Counted from the stretch's first letter, positions 45,780 through 55,171 are shown. The stretch: DNA of 64,000 nucleotides from Granulicella sibirica (GCF_004115155.1 NZ_RDSM01000001.1:1426001-1490000), one strand, 5' to 3'. Translations and numbers: made by a program. Notes: generated by a model not told the origin, from the letters alone.

Positions 45780-48700
45780 ATGAAACATCTGGTACGTGCT
45801 TTTCCTATCATCCTGGTATCGTCCTTCGCCATCGCTCAGAACCAGGGTGGTTCTCTCTCAGGCCTTGTCACGGATGCCAGCGGAGCGGCTCTACGGCATG
45901 CGCACGTGATCGTTCGCAACACGGCCACCAACAAGATCAGCCAGGCGGACACAGTCGATGACGGCCAGTACACCGTGCCTCTGCTACAGGCAGGCACATA
46001 CGAAGTCACCGCAAGCTACGACGGCTTCGAGCGCGAGGTTCATACCGGTGTCGTCCTTGCAGTGGACCAGCAGGGCCGTTCCGATTTTTCACTCAAGGTC
46101 GGTTCCGCGACCCAGACTGTTGAGGTCACCGCGGCTGCGCCTCTTACTTCCACGGAGAGCTCTGAGGTCGGCACCGTCATCGACAATCGCAAGGTCGTTG
46201 GCCTGCCGCTGAACAATCGTCAGTTCTATTCGCTCGCACTCCTCGCACCTGGTGCGTATCCGCCTGCACAGAACTCGGGCCTTGGTTATCGCGGTGGTTT
46301 CAACGTGGTCGGCATGCCGGAAGTGACGAATAACTTCAGCGTCAACGGCGTCGATGACAGCGACGAGATCGCCAATGCGCCTTCGTTCCGGCCATCCATC
46401 GAAGGGATCCAGGAGTTCAAGCTACAGAGCGGAACTTACACTGCCGAATATGGACGCAGGCCGGGAGCCCAGGTCAATGTCGTGACCAAAGGCGGAAGCA
46501 ACAGCTTCCATGGCGATCTCTTCGAATTCATTCGCAACCAGGCAATCGACTCGGTCAATTACTTCACCCTTCCCGGCGTCTCACCCTCTTTCAAGAGGAA
46601 TCAGTTCGGGGGCACGCTCGGCGGCCCCATCCTCCGCGATAAGACGTTCTTCTTCGTGAACTATGAAGGCCTGCGACTCAGGCAGACAGTCTCTCCAAGA
46701 ACAACTGTTCCTACCTCCACGATGCTCAACGGCGACTTTCGAAACCTTGGCATCTCGATCAAGAATCCGTACACGGGCCTGGACTTCAAGACTCCTAACG
46801 TGATCGATCCGAGTCTCATCAGCGGACTCGGAAAAACGCTCTCCGGATACTATCCCTCGCCCACGAGCGCGACGCTTGGAGGCGGGCTGCCAAGTAACAA
46901 CTACACACTCAATGACGTGCGGCGCGAGACCATGGATGAGATATCCGGCCGCGTCGATCATACCTTGACGAACCGCGACTCACTTTTCGCTAACTACAAC
47001 TATTTCAACGACCCATCCTATGAGCCGTATAACAATCAGTGCGGAACATCCGTGCTTCCAGGGTTTGGTTGCAGCCAGGGTCTCAAGGTCATTCACATCG
47101 CCGTTGGCGAGACACACACCTTCTCGCCAACCCTGATCAATGAGTTCAGCATCGGCGGCAATCGTCTGCACCAGCCGAAATATCCTGATTCCGCCCAAGG
47201 CAACTACTTTGGCTTGCTGAACGCGGCATACAACCTGACCTCGCCGATCGGCCTTGCCAGCACCAGCGTCAACGGCTATGGCAACCAGGGAACGGGTGCG
47301 ATGGTTCCATCGAACCGCTATGACACCACGGCGCAGATCAGCGACTCCGTCACCTTCCTGCGCGGGAAGCATACGTTCAAGGCGGGCTTCCTTTTCATCA
47401 GTTCCACCGCGTCTTACAAGAACACCGGCACTGGCAAAGCGACCTTCTCCTTTTCGCCGACGGCAACTAACTTCACCAGTGGCTATGGTCTTGCCGACTT
47501 ACTCCTTGGACTGCCGAGCACCGTAACCTATAGCCCCAACGCGGGCGCGACGCACCCCATCGTCAATAACTACGACTGGTTTCTCCAGGACGATTGGAAG
47601 ATCACGCCATACCTCACCATTAACGCGGGCCTTCGCTACGAGCTCAATACGCCGTTCTCCGACCGCGACAACCAGTACTCTACCTTCGATCCGACCCTCG
47701 CCTCAACCACGGACTCCGTCGTTGCGGATCACTTCCGTATTGCGGGCCGCAATGGCGAGGGCCGATATCTCACGTCCTGGGATCTGAACAACTTCGCGCC
47801 GCGCCTTGGCTTTTCCTGGCAACCTTTGAAGAATGCCGCCACGGTAGTCCGCGGAGGGTTTGGCACATACTTCTACTCGGCTGTGACCTTGACTACGGGC
47901 TACACCTATCTGCAGTCGCAGTTCCCCTTCGCCGTTGGGCAGACCTTCACCTCCACCAAGGCGAATCCGGTGCTGCTCTCGAACCCATTTGGAACGGGCA
48001 ATGCTACAAGCTCCAATACTGCCTATGCCGTCGCAGCCGGTCTCCCCACTCCGTACGTCAACGAGTGGAGTCTCGGGATACAGCAGGCCTTGAACAAGAG
48101 GATCCTCTTCGAGGCAACGTACATCGGTTCCAAGGGAACCAAACTTCCGCTCAGCTACAACCTCAACCAGGGGCCTGTCCGTCCCTTCACGACCTTCGCG
48201 AATATTCAGGGAATCCGTAACGGAGGCGACTCGTTCTACCACGGTCTTCTGGTGAAGGTAGAGCAGACCTACGGCTCTCACTTCACCTTCCTTGCCTCCT
48301 ACACTCTCGGCAAGTCCATCGATGACACGCCGGGTCTCATCAGCGCTGGCGACTCCTCGAAGGCTCTCCCTCAGAACTCGCTCAATCCTCGCAGTGAGCG
48401 CGGCCTCTCGGACTTCGACATCCGCCAGCGCTTCGTCGTCAGCCCTGTATACACGCTTCCCTTTGGACATGGGCAGCGGCTTCTGAGCTCCGGTATACCG
48501 GCACTGGTGACCGGTGGCTGGCAGTTATCGGGCATCTTCACGATACAAGGTGGCACTCCGTTCACGCCCTACTACGCAAGCAACAACAGCGGCAGCTTCA
48601 ATCTCTCGGACCGCCCGAATATCGCAGGCAATCCCAACAGCGGTCCTAAGACGGTAAACGCCTGGTTCAACACGGCAGCCTTCACGGCCGCGCCCCTCGG

Positions 48701-48947
48701 CACCTTCGGAACTGCGGGCCGCAACGTCATCACGGGCCCCGGCTACGTCGACGTCGACACGGCCATCACGCGCACCTTCCCCATCCACGAAGACGTCGCC
48801 TTTCAGTTCCGCGCCGAGGCCTTCAACCTCGCCAACCATCCCAACTTCCAGAACCCGACCGGCAACTTCGGCACAACCACCTTCGGCAAGGTGACGGTCG
48901 CAAGCGATCCACGTCAACTTCAGTTCGCCGCCAAGCTGCTCTTCTAA
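45780..48947 (+). CDS. TonB-dependent receptor with N-terminal carboxypeptidase-regulatory-like domain
   Basis: This 1055-residue outer-membrane protein has a signal peptide (about 1-19, ...SFAIAQ), an Ig-like/CarboxypepD_reg domain (GLVTDASGAALRHAHVIV, 25-110) and a plug region (VEVTAAAPLTSTESSEVGTVI, PLNNRQFYSLALLAPG, GSNSFHGDLFEFIRN). A beta-barrel follows, ending in the typical aromatic C-terminus AAKLLF. It belongs to the large acidobacterial 'Oar/SusC-like' receptor class. AAGAAGAGG precedes the ATG. It is the first gene of the putative organosulfur operon and likely imports the substrate; the ligand is not known. Confidence 0.92.
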   Translation: MKHLVRAFPIILVSSFAIAQNQGGSLSGLVTDASGAALRHAHVIVRNTATNKISQADTVDDGQYTVPLLQAGTYEVTASYDGFEREVHTGVVLAVDQQGRSDFSLKVGSATQTVEVTAAAPLTSTESSEVGTVIDNRKVVGLPLNNRQFYSLALLAPGAYPPAQNSGLGYRGGFNVVGMPEVTNNFSVNGVDDSDEIANAPSFRPSIEGIQEFKLQSGTYTAEYGRRPGAQVNVVTKGGSNSFHGDLFEFIRNQAIDSVNYFTLPGVSPSFKRNQFGGTLGGPILRDKTFFFVNYEGLRLRQTVSPRTTVPTSTMLNGDFRNLGISIKNPYTGLDFKTPNVIDPSLISGLGKTLSGYYPSPTSATLGGGLPSNNYTLNDVRRETMDEISGRVDHTLTNRDSLFANYNYFNDPSYEPYNNQCGTSVLPGFGCSQGLKVIHIAVGETHTFSPTLINEFSIGGNRLHQPKYPDSAQGNYFGLLNAAYNLTSPIGLASTSVNGYGNQGTGAMVPSNRYDTTAQISDSVTFLRGKHTFKAGFLFISSTASYKNTGTGKATFSFSPTATNFTSGYGLADLLLGLPSTVTYSPNAGATHPIVNNYDWFLQDDWKITPYLTINAGLRYELNTPFSDRDNQYSTFDPTLASTTDSVVADHFRIAGRNGEGRYLTSWDLNNFAPRLGFSWQPLKNAATVVRGGFGTYFYSAVTLTTGYTYLQSQFPFAVGQTFTSTKANPVLLSNPFGTGNATSSNTAYAVAAGLPTPYVNEWSLGIQQALNKRILFEATYIGSKGTKLPLSYNLNQGPVRPFTTFANIQGIRNGGDSFYHGLLVKVEQTYGSHFTFLASYTLGKSIDDTPGLISAGDSSKALPQNSLNPRSERGLSDFDIRQRFVVSPVYTLPFGHGQRLLSSGIPALVTGGWQLSGIFTIQGGTPFTPYYASNNSGSFNLSDRPNIAGNPNSGPKTVNAWFNTAAFTAAPLGTFGTAGRNVITGPGYVDVDTAITRTFPIHEDVAFQFRAEAFNLANHPNFQNPTGNFGTTTFGKVTVASDPRQLQFAAKLLF

Positions 48948-48975
48948 CTCGCCTCATAGCCACAAGGAGCCCTTC

Positions 48976-50055
48976 ATGTCTGACACGCAGAGCACGCCAT
49001 CCACACGCAGCAGCCTCTTCTACTCCCGCTGCCCTGCCGTTCCCACCAACTCCAGCCTGGCTGCGCAACTCGGCTTTCTGGACGAAGAGTTTGCGCTTGA
49101 GCACGATCTCGATATCCGCTCCGAAGTCATCGGTCTCGACCCGAACCCGAACCCTCCCTATGAGGATCGCCTCTGGCTTCGCCATGCCGGTCACGTCAAG
49201 GCAGTCTGGGCGCGGTCAAAAGGTGCAGACACAAAACTTGTTACTTTCTCCTGGCTCGAAGGTTCCTATCCCATCTTTGTCCGCCGTGAGTCCGGCATCA
49301 AGACCGTGGCCGATCTAAAAGGCAAACGCCTCGCAGCCCTCAAGTTCAAGGACACCCCCTTCGATCTCCTTCGCGCGCAGAACCTCAAGGTCTACGACGC
49401 AGCCCTTGGCACCGCAGGCCTCACGCTGGACGACGTTACCCTCGTCGATGTCCCACAGGAGAAGCACAACAAGCCGGAGCCAGACAGCAAGGGCACGGCC
49501 CCGAAGAAGAGCGTCTTCGCCTCCATCGCTCGCGACCTTTCGCTCTGGCTTCTCAACGACAAGGTCGATGCCGTGACCGCTCGCATCCCCGCGGATATCG
49601 CGGAGTTCTTCGATCTTGTCGAGATATACGACACCCGCAATCACCCCGACGCGAACGCAAGGGTGAACCCGGGCGTGCTACGGAACGTCGTGGTCAGCGG
49701 AGCCCTCTTGCGCGAACGCCGCGACCTCGTCGTCCGTATCCTCGCCCGCCTGCTCGAAGCGTCCGACTGGGCAAGAGAGCATCCGGAGAAGACCCTCGAA
49801 CTTCTCGCCAAAGACCTGAGCACAACACCCGAAGCGCTCGAGACCTACTTCGAAGATCTGGCCAGCGGCATTCAGGTCGACGCCACCACGCAACAGGTTG
49901 AAGCCCTGCGCACCCAGAAGGACTTTCTCCTCAAGCACGGCTTCCTCGACAACGACTTCGACATCGACGAGTGGGTGGATCTCACCCCCCTGCAGGAGGC
50001 ACGCGCGCTGCTCGCTGCCCGTCACGAGAAGGAAGCCGGCGTTCTCGTCTCCTGA
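48976..50055 (+). CDS. DszB-like desulfinase / SsuA-type substrate-binding fold protein
   Basis: This 359-residue protein has the periplasmic-binding fold of the SsuA/NMT1 family. Its start, FYSRCPAVPTNSSLAAQLGFLD, resembles DszB, the 2'-hydroxybiphenyl-2-sulfinate desulfinase, including the active-site Cys (Cys19 here). A second active-site residue seems kept (Arg69), but the DszB histidine position is Asn59. There is no signal peptide, and no ABC permease or ATPase gene is nearby, so an enzyme role is more likely than a transporter subunit. AAGGAG precedes the ATG at 48976. The exact substrate is unknown. Confidence 0.75.
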   Translation: MSDTQSTPSTRSSLFYSRCPAVPTNSSLAAQLGFLDEEFALEHDLDIRSEVIGLDPNPNPPYEDRLWLRHAGHVKAVWARSKGADTKLVTFSWLEGSYPIFVRRESGIKTVADLKGKRLAALKFKDTPFDLLRAQNLKVYDAALGTAGLTLDDVTLVDVPQEKHNKPEPDSKGTAPKKSVFASIARDLSLWLLNDKVDAVTARIPADIAEFFDLVEIYDTRNHPDANARVNPGVLRNVVVSGALLRERRDLVVRILARLLEASDWAREHPEKTLELLAKDLSTTPEALETYFEDLASGIQVDATTQQVEALRTQKDFLLKHGFLDNDFDIDEWVDLTPLQEARALLAARHEKEAGVLVS

Positions 50056-50132
50056 CGAAGCCCGCATGAGAGCAGAGCTCGCGGAGCTGCGAAGCATCCG
50101 GCTCCGCGAGAACGACAACACGAGGAGAGATG

Positions 50133-51464
50133 ATGAGCACCTTCAGCCCCGCAGTCCCTTCAGTCCCCTTGCCCGCTCTTTCCGGGCAAGAGACCGCCGC
50201 ACCCTCACGACCCGCGCTCGGCAGTTTCTCGCGACACGCTTCCCTGGCGTTGTTGCTTGCGCTCGGAGTCGTCTGTGTTGTGGATGCCGTCATCATCAGC
50301 TCGCTCCTCACGCCGATCAAGACCAGCCTCCACCTCACCGACGAGCAATTCTCCCGCACCGCTTCCCTGCTCACTTTTGCCGGCATCGCCGGTGCGCCCG
50401 TCTTCGCCTTCTTCGCCAACCGCTTCGGGCGCAAGCGCGTACTCCTCGCGGGCATCCTCCTCTGGAGCATCGCCTCCATTGGCAGCGGCCTCGCCGCGGG
50501 TCTCGCCGGCTTGTTACTGTGGCGCGCCACCACAGGCTTCGGCGAAGCCGCCTACAACGGTCTCGCTCCAAGCTGGCTCGCCGATCTTTACTCCGCGAAG
50601 TGGCGCAATTTCGTCTTCTCCCTCTTCATGCTGCGCAACAAGGTCGGCTATGCCGTAGCGCTGTGGGCTGGCGCAACCATTGCCAGCCGCTACGATTGGC
50701 ACCACGCCTTCTTCGTCGCTGGCATCCCCGGCCTCGTGCTCGCCGTAGGCCTTCTCTTCCTCAAAGAGCCACGCCCGGGCGAGGCCGATGGAGCAATTGT
50801 TCGAGCAGCGAAGCCAGGATCCAGAGAACTGCTGCAGGTCTTACGCTATCCCGGCTACATCGCGCACGCGGTCGCCTTGCTCGTCTTCTTCATCGCACAG
50901 GCAGGGCTCATCTGGATCCCCGCATACCTTCACCGCGTCTATGGCCTCACTAACAAAGAAGCCGCGGGTTTCTTCGCGGGCGTCCAGCTCTATACCCTGC
51001 CCGTCGGATTGATCGGCGGCTATCTCGCCGGTCTCACATTGCAGAAGCTTCGCGGCGGCCTCGCAGGCTTCCTTAGCCTCACATCTCTCCTATCCGCCGC
51101 CGCTGCCTACCTCGCCTACACCTCGCATGATCTCGCCGTCACCAAGGCCTTCATCATTACCTTCGTCTGCGCCTTCGGAGCAAGCGCCGGAACATTGACC
51201 ACGCTGGTCGTCGAGACCGTTCCGCCCGAACATCGCATCAGCGCCGGCTCCTTCTCCGCCATCATCTCCACCGGGGTCTCGGGCATCGTCGGCCCTGAGC
51301 TCATCGGCATTCTCTCGGATCACTTCGGGCTTCAGAAAGCCATCCTCGTCGCTCCCACGGCCTACTTCACGGCGGGCCTTCTCTGGGCCGCCCTGGCCAT
51401 CTGGCTCGCCACCCGCAGCCTCCCCCAAACAGCAAGCCACATTGAAGGGATCCCATCACGATGA
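50133..51464 (+). CDS. MFS transporter
   Basis: This 443-residue major facilitator has about twelve hydrophobic helices and the family loop motif FFANRFGRKRVLLAG between helices 2 and 3. VVDAVIISSLLTPIKTSLHLTDEQFS precedes it, and a second half carries FIAQAGLIWIPAYLHRVYGL. Two ATG codons (50130 and 50133) are adjacent; GAGGAG spacing favours the second. The stop overlaps the next start (ATGA). It is likely an uptake or efflux carrier for the substrate or product of the desulfurization pathway. Confidence 0.9.
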   Translation: MSTFSPAVPSVPLPALSGQETAAPSRPALGSFSRHASLALLLALGVVCVVDAVIISSLLTPIKTSLHLTDEQFSRTASLLTFAGIAGAPVFAFFANRFGRKRVLLAGILLWSIASIGSGLAAGLAGLLLWRATTGFGEAAYNGLAPSWLADLYSAKWRNFVFSLFMLRNKVGYAVALWAGATIASRYDWHHAFFVAGIPGLVLAVGLLFLKEPRPGEADGAIVRAAKPGSRELLQVLRYPGYIAHAVALLVFFIAQAGLIWIPAYLHRVYGLTNKEAAGFFAGVQLYTLPVGLIGGYLAGLTLQKLRGGLAGFLSLTSLLSAAAAYLAYTSHDLAVTKAFIITFVCAFGASAGTLTTLVVETVPPEHRISAGSFSAIISTGVSGIVGPELIGILSDHFGLQKAILVAPTAYFTAGLLWAALAIWLATRSLPQTASHIEGIPSR

Positions 51465-52726
51465 GCCTCTCCACCGCCGAAGCCCTCGAAGACGCAACGC
51501 AACCCACTCAACACCATCGCCCGACAGACTGGCTCACCATCGCACGCTCCCTCGCCGACGACTTCCGCACCCACGCCATCGATCGGGATCGCGAAAAAAT
51601 TAAGCCATTCCAACAGCTCAGGACGTTGAGAGCCAGCGGCCTGCTGTCTCTCTTCTATCCAAAGGAACATGGTGGCGGCGGTGGCTCGATCCACGACGCA
51701 GCCTGGTCTGTCCTTGAGATTGGCCGCGCCGACGGCTCTCTCGGCGCACTGCTCGCCTTCCATTACTACAACTCGGCCGTACCCCTCTTCCTCGACTTCG
51801 AAGGCGACAACGCCGCCATCCTACGCCGCTCTACCGAACAGCGCTGGCTATGGGGCAACGTCACCCAGTACGTCAACCGTGATTTCTTCGCCGAGCCTCA
51901 TCCCGACGGTGGCTACACCATCAACGGCACAAAGAAGTGGAACACCGGCGCCCCACTCGCCGACGTCACCACCGTCTTAGCCATTCACACCGGCCTCGAC
52001 CGCTATATCTACAGCGTCGTCCCCACCAGCCGCGAGGGCATCACCTTCCACGGCGACTGGGATCCCATCGGCCTTCGTGGAGCCGACTCCAGCACCGTCA
52101 CTTTCAAGAACGTCCGCGTTCATCCCGACGAAGTCATCCCCTGGCGTCACGAGGGCGTACAGGATAAGCCCATCCCTTTCTGGACCACATTCGGTGCCGT
52201 CTATTACTCCGCGGTCTACCTCGGCTCGATCCAGGGCGCGCTCGATACGGCACAGGACTACGCCCGAAACCGCAAGCGCCAGGTCCACGCCAAGAACGCC
52301 CCGCCAACCCACGCCGACCCACTCGTCCAGGCCCAGTTCGGCGAAGCCTGGATCAAGCTGCAGGCCGGCCTCGGCTACTTCGATCGCGTCATCGCCGAGT
52401 TACAGGAGGCATGGGACCGCCGTCGCAACATCACGGAAGAAGAGCGCAACGAGATCGCCGTCAAGACTCTTGCGCTCCGCTATTACACCGCACGCCTCGC
52501 CCTCGAACTTACCCCGCAAACCTTCGAGTTCGGTGGAGGCACCATGACCGGCGACGCCGAGGGCTTCGACCGCTTCTGGCGCAACGTCCGCACCCTCGCA
52601 TCGCACGATCCCCTCGTCCACTCCGTCCGCACCGTCGGCGACTACGCCCTCAACGGAACCCTCACCCGCTTCGGCTCCCACTTCCCCAAGCCCACACCAG
52701 AAGAGAGAAAGGACGAAACAAAATGA
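51461..52726 (+). CDS. Acyl-CoA dehydrogenase-like flavin monooxygenase (DszC/SfnB-type)
   Basis: This 421-residue protein has the acyl-CoA dehydrogenase fold but belongs with the FMNH2-dependent monooxygenases of organosulfur metabolism (DszC, SfnB). Features are GLLSLFYPKEHGGGGGSIHDAAWSVLEIGRADGSLGALLAFHYYN, TINGTKKWNTGAPLAD and a C-terminal helix bundle with QTFEFGGGTMTGDAEGFDRFWRN. DszC oxidises dibenzothiophene sulfur to the sulfone; SfnB acts near dimethylsulfone. Which substrate applies here is unknown. It is coupled to the MFS gene and to the amidohydrolase gene by ATGA overlaps. A separate flavin reductase was not found in the window. Confidence 0.8.
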   Translation: MSLSTAEALEDATQPTQHHRPTDWLTIARSLADDFRTHAIDRDREKIKPFQQLRTLRASGLLSLFYPKEHGGGGGSIHDAAWSVLEIGRADGSLGALLAFHYYNSAVPLFLDFEGDNAAILRRSTEQRWLWGNVTQYVNRDFFAEPHPDGGYTINGTKKWNTGAPLADVTTVLAIHTGLDRYIYSVVPTSREGITFHGDWDPIGLRGADSSTVTFKNVRVHPDEVIPWRHEGVQDKPIPFWTTFGAVYYSAVYLGSIQGALDTAQDYARNRKRQVHAKNAPPTHADPLVQAQFGEAWIKLQAGLGYFDRVIAELQEAWDRRRNITEEERNEIAVKTLALRYYTARLALELTPQTFEFGGGTMTGDAEGFDRFWRNVRTLASHDPLVHSVRTVGDYALNGTLTRFGSHFPKPTPEERKDETK

Positions 52727-53739
52727 TCATCGACTGGCACAATCACTGGCTCTCCCCCCGCTCCATCGACCTCCTGCTCGCCCGCACGGAAGCACCGTAC
52801 CTGCGCCGCTCGGAGGATGGCACCCTCACCTATACCGGAGCCGGCAAAGCCCTCGCCCGCCCAAGCCTTGCCCTCGACCGAGGCTTCCACGACATTCCCA
52901 CGCGCCTCGCTCATCTCGATGAAGCCGGAGTCGATCGGCAGGTCATATCGTGGCCCACGACCTTCGGTCTCGACGGTGTCCTCGAAGCCGACTTCACCGT
53001 GCCGTTCTTCAAGGCATGGAACGAAGACCTCGCCGTGCTCGTACGAAAACACCCCGACCGCTTCACCGGTCTCGCCGCCCTTCCGACAGCGGACATTGCC
53101 TGGTCCGCCGCCGAGCTCCAGCGCGCCCACGATGTCTATGGCTTCATCGGGGGCGTCCTTCCCGTCGGAGCCTTCCTCACGCTCGAGGGTGCCGAGACTC
53201 TTCGCCCCATCTTCGAAGTGGCCGAGCGCAACCACAGCCATATCTATCTCCACACCGGGGCCGCGCACCCATCCATCCCCGGCCAATGGTCTTCCACCCT
53301 TCGCCAGGACGCCGCCTGGGCCCGCTGGCTCCTCGAGGTCAACTCCCACTTCGCCGCGTCCATCATCACCCTCACGCTCGGCGGCTTCCTCGACCGCTAC
53401 CCCAACGTCACCGTACAGATAGCCATGCTGGGCGGAACCCTGTCCTTCCTCGAAGAGGCCATCACCACACGCTCACGCCCAGAGGCCGATCCCGACGTAC
53501 CCGCCTCGCTCAAGCGCGTCTTCATCGACACCGGAGTTATGGGACAAGGCCCCAACGCCCTTGCCTCCGCCTACCGCGTCTTCGGCCCCGACCGCATCCT
53601 CTTTGGTTCGGACTACCCGCTCGTCCCCAGCCAGCGCACCCTAGAAGTCGTCGAGCAAAGCGGTCTTTCCCACAAGCAGAAATCTCTTCTTCTCGCAGGC
53701 AACGGGGAACACCTTCTCAAGCAACTTGTCCGCTCCTAG
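52723..53739 (+). CDS. Amidohydrolase family protein (PF04909-type)
   Basis: This 338-residue TIM-barrel hydrolase/decarboxylase has metal-binding IIDWHNHW (His6, His8) at the start, HTGAAH-type histidine and NSHFAASII segments in the middle, and the LFGSDYPLVP Asp near the C-terminus. This is the pattern of the amidohydrolase_2 family (aminocarboxymuconate-semialdehyde decarboxylase-like). It could hydrolyse or decarboxylate a carbon fragment left after sulfur removal. Its ATG overlaps the upstream stop (ATGA). A longer upstream frame is a shadow of the monooxygenase gene. Confidence 0.88.
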   Translation: MIIDWHNHWLSPRSIDLLLARTEAPYLRRSEDGTLTYTGAGKALARPSLALDRGFHDIPTRLAHLDEAGVDRQVISWPTTFGLDGVLEADFTVPFFKAWNEDLAVLVRKHPDRFTGLAALPTADIAWSAAELQRAHDVYGFIGGVLPVGAFLTLEGAETLRPIFEVAERNHSHIYLHTGAAHPSIPGQWSSTLRQDAAWARWLLEVNSHFAASIITLTLGGFLDRYPNVTVQIAMLGGTLSFLEEAITTRSRPEADPDVPASLKRVFIDTGVMGQGPNALASAYRVFGPDRILFGSDYPLVPSQRTLEVVEQSGLSHKQKSLLLAGNGEHLLKQLVRS

Positions 53740-53805
53740 ATTCCGAGATTCCCGGACTCCTAGACACCTAGACGACCGAACCAGAACCCATCAGGAGAAC
53801 GCTTC

Positions 53806-54282
53806 ATGAAGCCCCTCGTCCACCTCGCCGCAGCACCGTTGCTTGCTGCGCTCTTCGCCTTTACGGCCCTCACCGCAACGCCCGTTGTTCTATCTGCCCA
53901 GCAGGCCGCCGCGCCCACGCCCAAGCCAGTGATCGAAGAATGGGTCTACCGCACGAAGTACGGCTTCAAGGACGAGTGGTGGGCGATCTTCAAGAAGTAC
54001 CAGATCGCCATCCTCGAACGGCAGAAGCAGCTCGGCTACGTCAAAGACTTCACCGTCTACGCCCCGAGCCTCCATACCAGCGAAGACTCCCGCTGGGATT
54101 ACCGCATCATCATCGTTCGAGCCTCGGCCGACGCGCCTCCGGGCCAGTCCGAGGGGGAGGTAGGCAAGCAACTCTTTCCCGATCAGGCCACCTTCCGGCA
54201 TGACGAAAACCGCCGCTGGGAGCTGACGACGAACCACTGGGACCTGCCCATCCATGTGGTCAATCTCGATGCGTCGAACTAG
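53806..54282 (+). CDS. Small exported hypothetical protein of the organosulfur operon
   Basis: This 158-residue protein has a signal peptide (about 1-31, LFAFTALTATPVVLSAQ). The mature domain has WVYRTKYGFKDEWWAIFKKYQIAILERQKQLGYVKDF, then RWDYRIIIV and RRWELTTNHWDLPIHVVNLD. No family is recognised; the aromatic- and charge-rich pattern suggests a small alpha/beta (possibly dimeric ferredoxin-like) periplasmic protein. It follows the amidohydrolase by 66 bases and is probably the last gene of the operon. Confidence 0.75.
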   Translation: MKPLVHLAAAPLLAALFAFTALTATPVVLSAQQAAAPTPKPVIEEWVYRTKYGFKDEWWAIFKKYQIAILERQKQLGYVKDFTVYAPSLHTSEDSRWDYRIIIVRASADAPPGQSEGEVGKQLFPDQATFRHDENRRWELTTNHWDLPIHVVNLDASN

Positions 54283-54327
54283 CACACACTCGCGACATGG
54301 ATGCAAAACATCAAGAACTGCGTGGGG

Positions 54328-55092
54328 CTAGCGCGCGGCGACTGCCGTCGTCTGTGGAATGACTTCGAGGAGCGCCGCGCTGTGAGCCCAGATCTTCGGC
54401 GAGGAGTGTGTCGAGGTGAGCGCGAGCGTTGACGGCTCACCTGTCCTTCCTGTTCCGGTAAGCGATGATCCCGTGAAACCGTAAAGGCCACAGGCGCTTG
54501 CCGAGAAGGCGCCTACGGGCTGCTCGGTGTTGCCCGCGCTGCATCCTCCCGAGGCGGAGAGGAGATGAGCATAGACACCGCCATGATGCCTGTACCCGAC
54601 GATGTCGCCTTGCGATGAGAGCACCTCATCCTGCGATGGAGTCACCTGGTCTCCTCCGATCTGGGTCGTCGTGCCGCGGGGATCCATGTCGGTTGCCTGG
54701 GGCCGGGCAGCATCCCACACAGTCGTAGGATCAGCGAGTGCACGGACATAGACGGTCAAGGGGACGTGGACTCCGCTTCCATCGAGGGTGTCAAAGCGGA
54801 TCGCCAGATTCGATGGGCTCTGCGTGGCGTAATGCGTTGTATCGAAGTGGAAGGCGTCAGCCGCCAAAACGTGTCCGGTAACATGAGCACCGGCCGAAAC
54901 CAGCCTTCCATCCGCGAGTTGCACGAGCTGCGTCGTGTGCGCCGAGACTGTGTCGCCAGCGTGCGCGCGGCTCGCATCGATGCCATGGTCGAAGGTGATG
55001 GGGAGGGTCGTACCGGGAGCCAGGCGGGAGACCTGGGCAAAGGCTGTGGAGGCCGTCAGCAGAGCGAGTAGAGGGAGGTAATTTGTTTTCAT
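54328..55092 (-). CDS. Exported hypothetical protein (254 aa)
   Basis: A signal peptide (about 1-19, ALLTASTAFAQ) precedes a beta-rich domain with LPITFDHGIDASRAHAGDTVSAHTTQLVQLADGRLVSAGAHVTGHV. This repeated hydrophobic/Thr pattern resembles small secreted proteins of acidobacteria that share a TrbI-like or SH3-like motif, but I cannot assign a family. Gly/Ser/Thr residues dominate the C-terminal third. It is divergent from the two-component system. Confidence 0.7.
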   Translation of the reverse strand: MKTNYLPLLALLTASTAFAQVSRLAPGTTLPITFDHGIDASRAHAGDTVSAHTTQLVQLADGRLVSAGAHVTGHVLAADAFHFDTTHYATQSPSNLAIRFDTLDGSGVHVPLTVYVRALADPTTVWDAARPQATDMDPRGTTTQIGGDQVTPSQDEVLSSQGDIVGYRHHGGVYAHLLSASGGCSAGNTEQPVGAFSASACGLYGFTGSSLTGTGRTGEPSTLALTSTHSSPKIWAHSAALLEVIPQTTAVAAR

Positions 55093-55171
55093 CCGGGCAC
55101 CTCGGCCAGATAGATATCCGGCAACAATCGAAGTGGACCATGAAACCCCCTTACCAATTCCTTACAAGATC

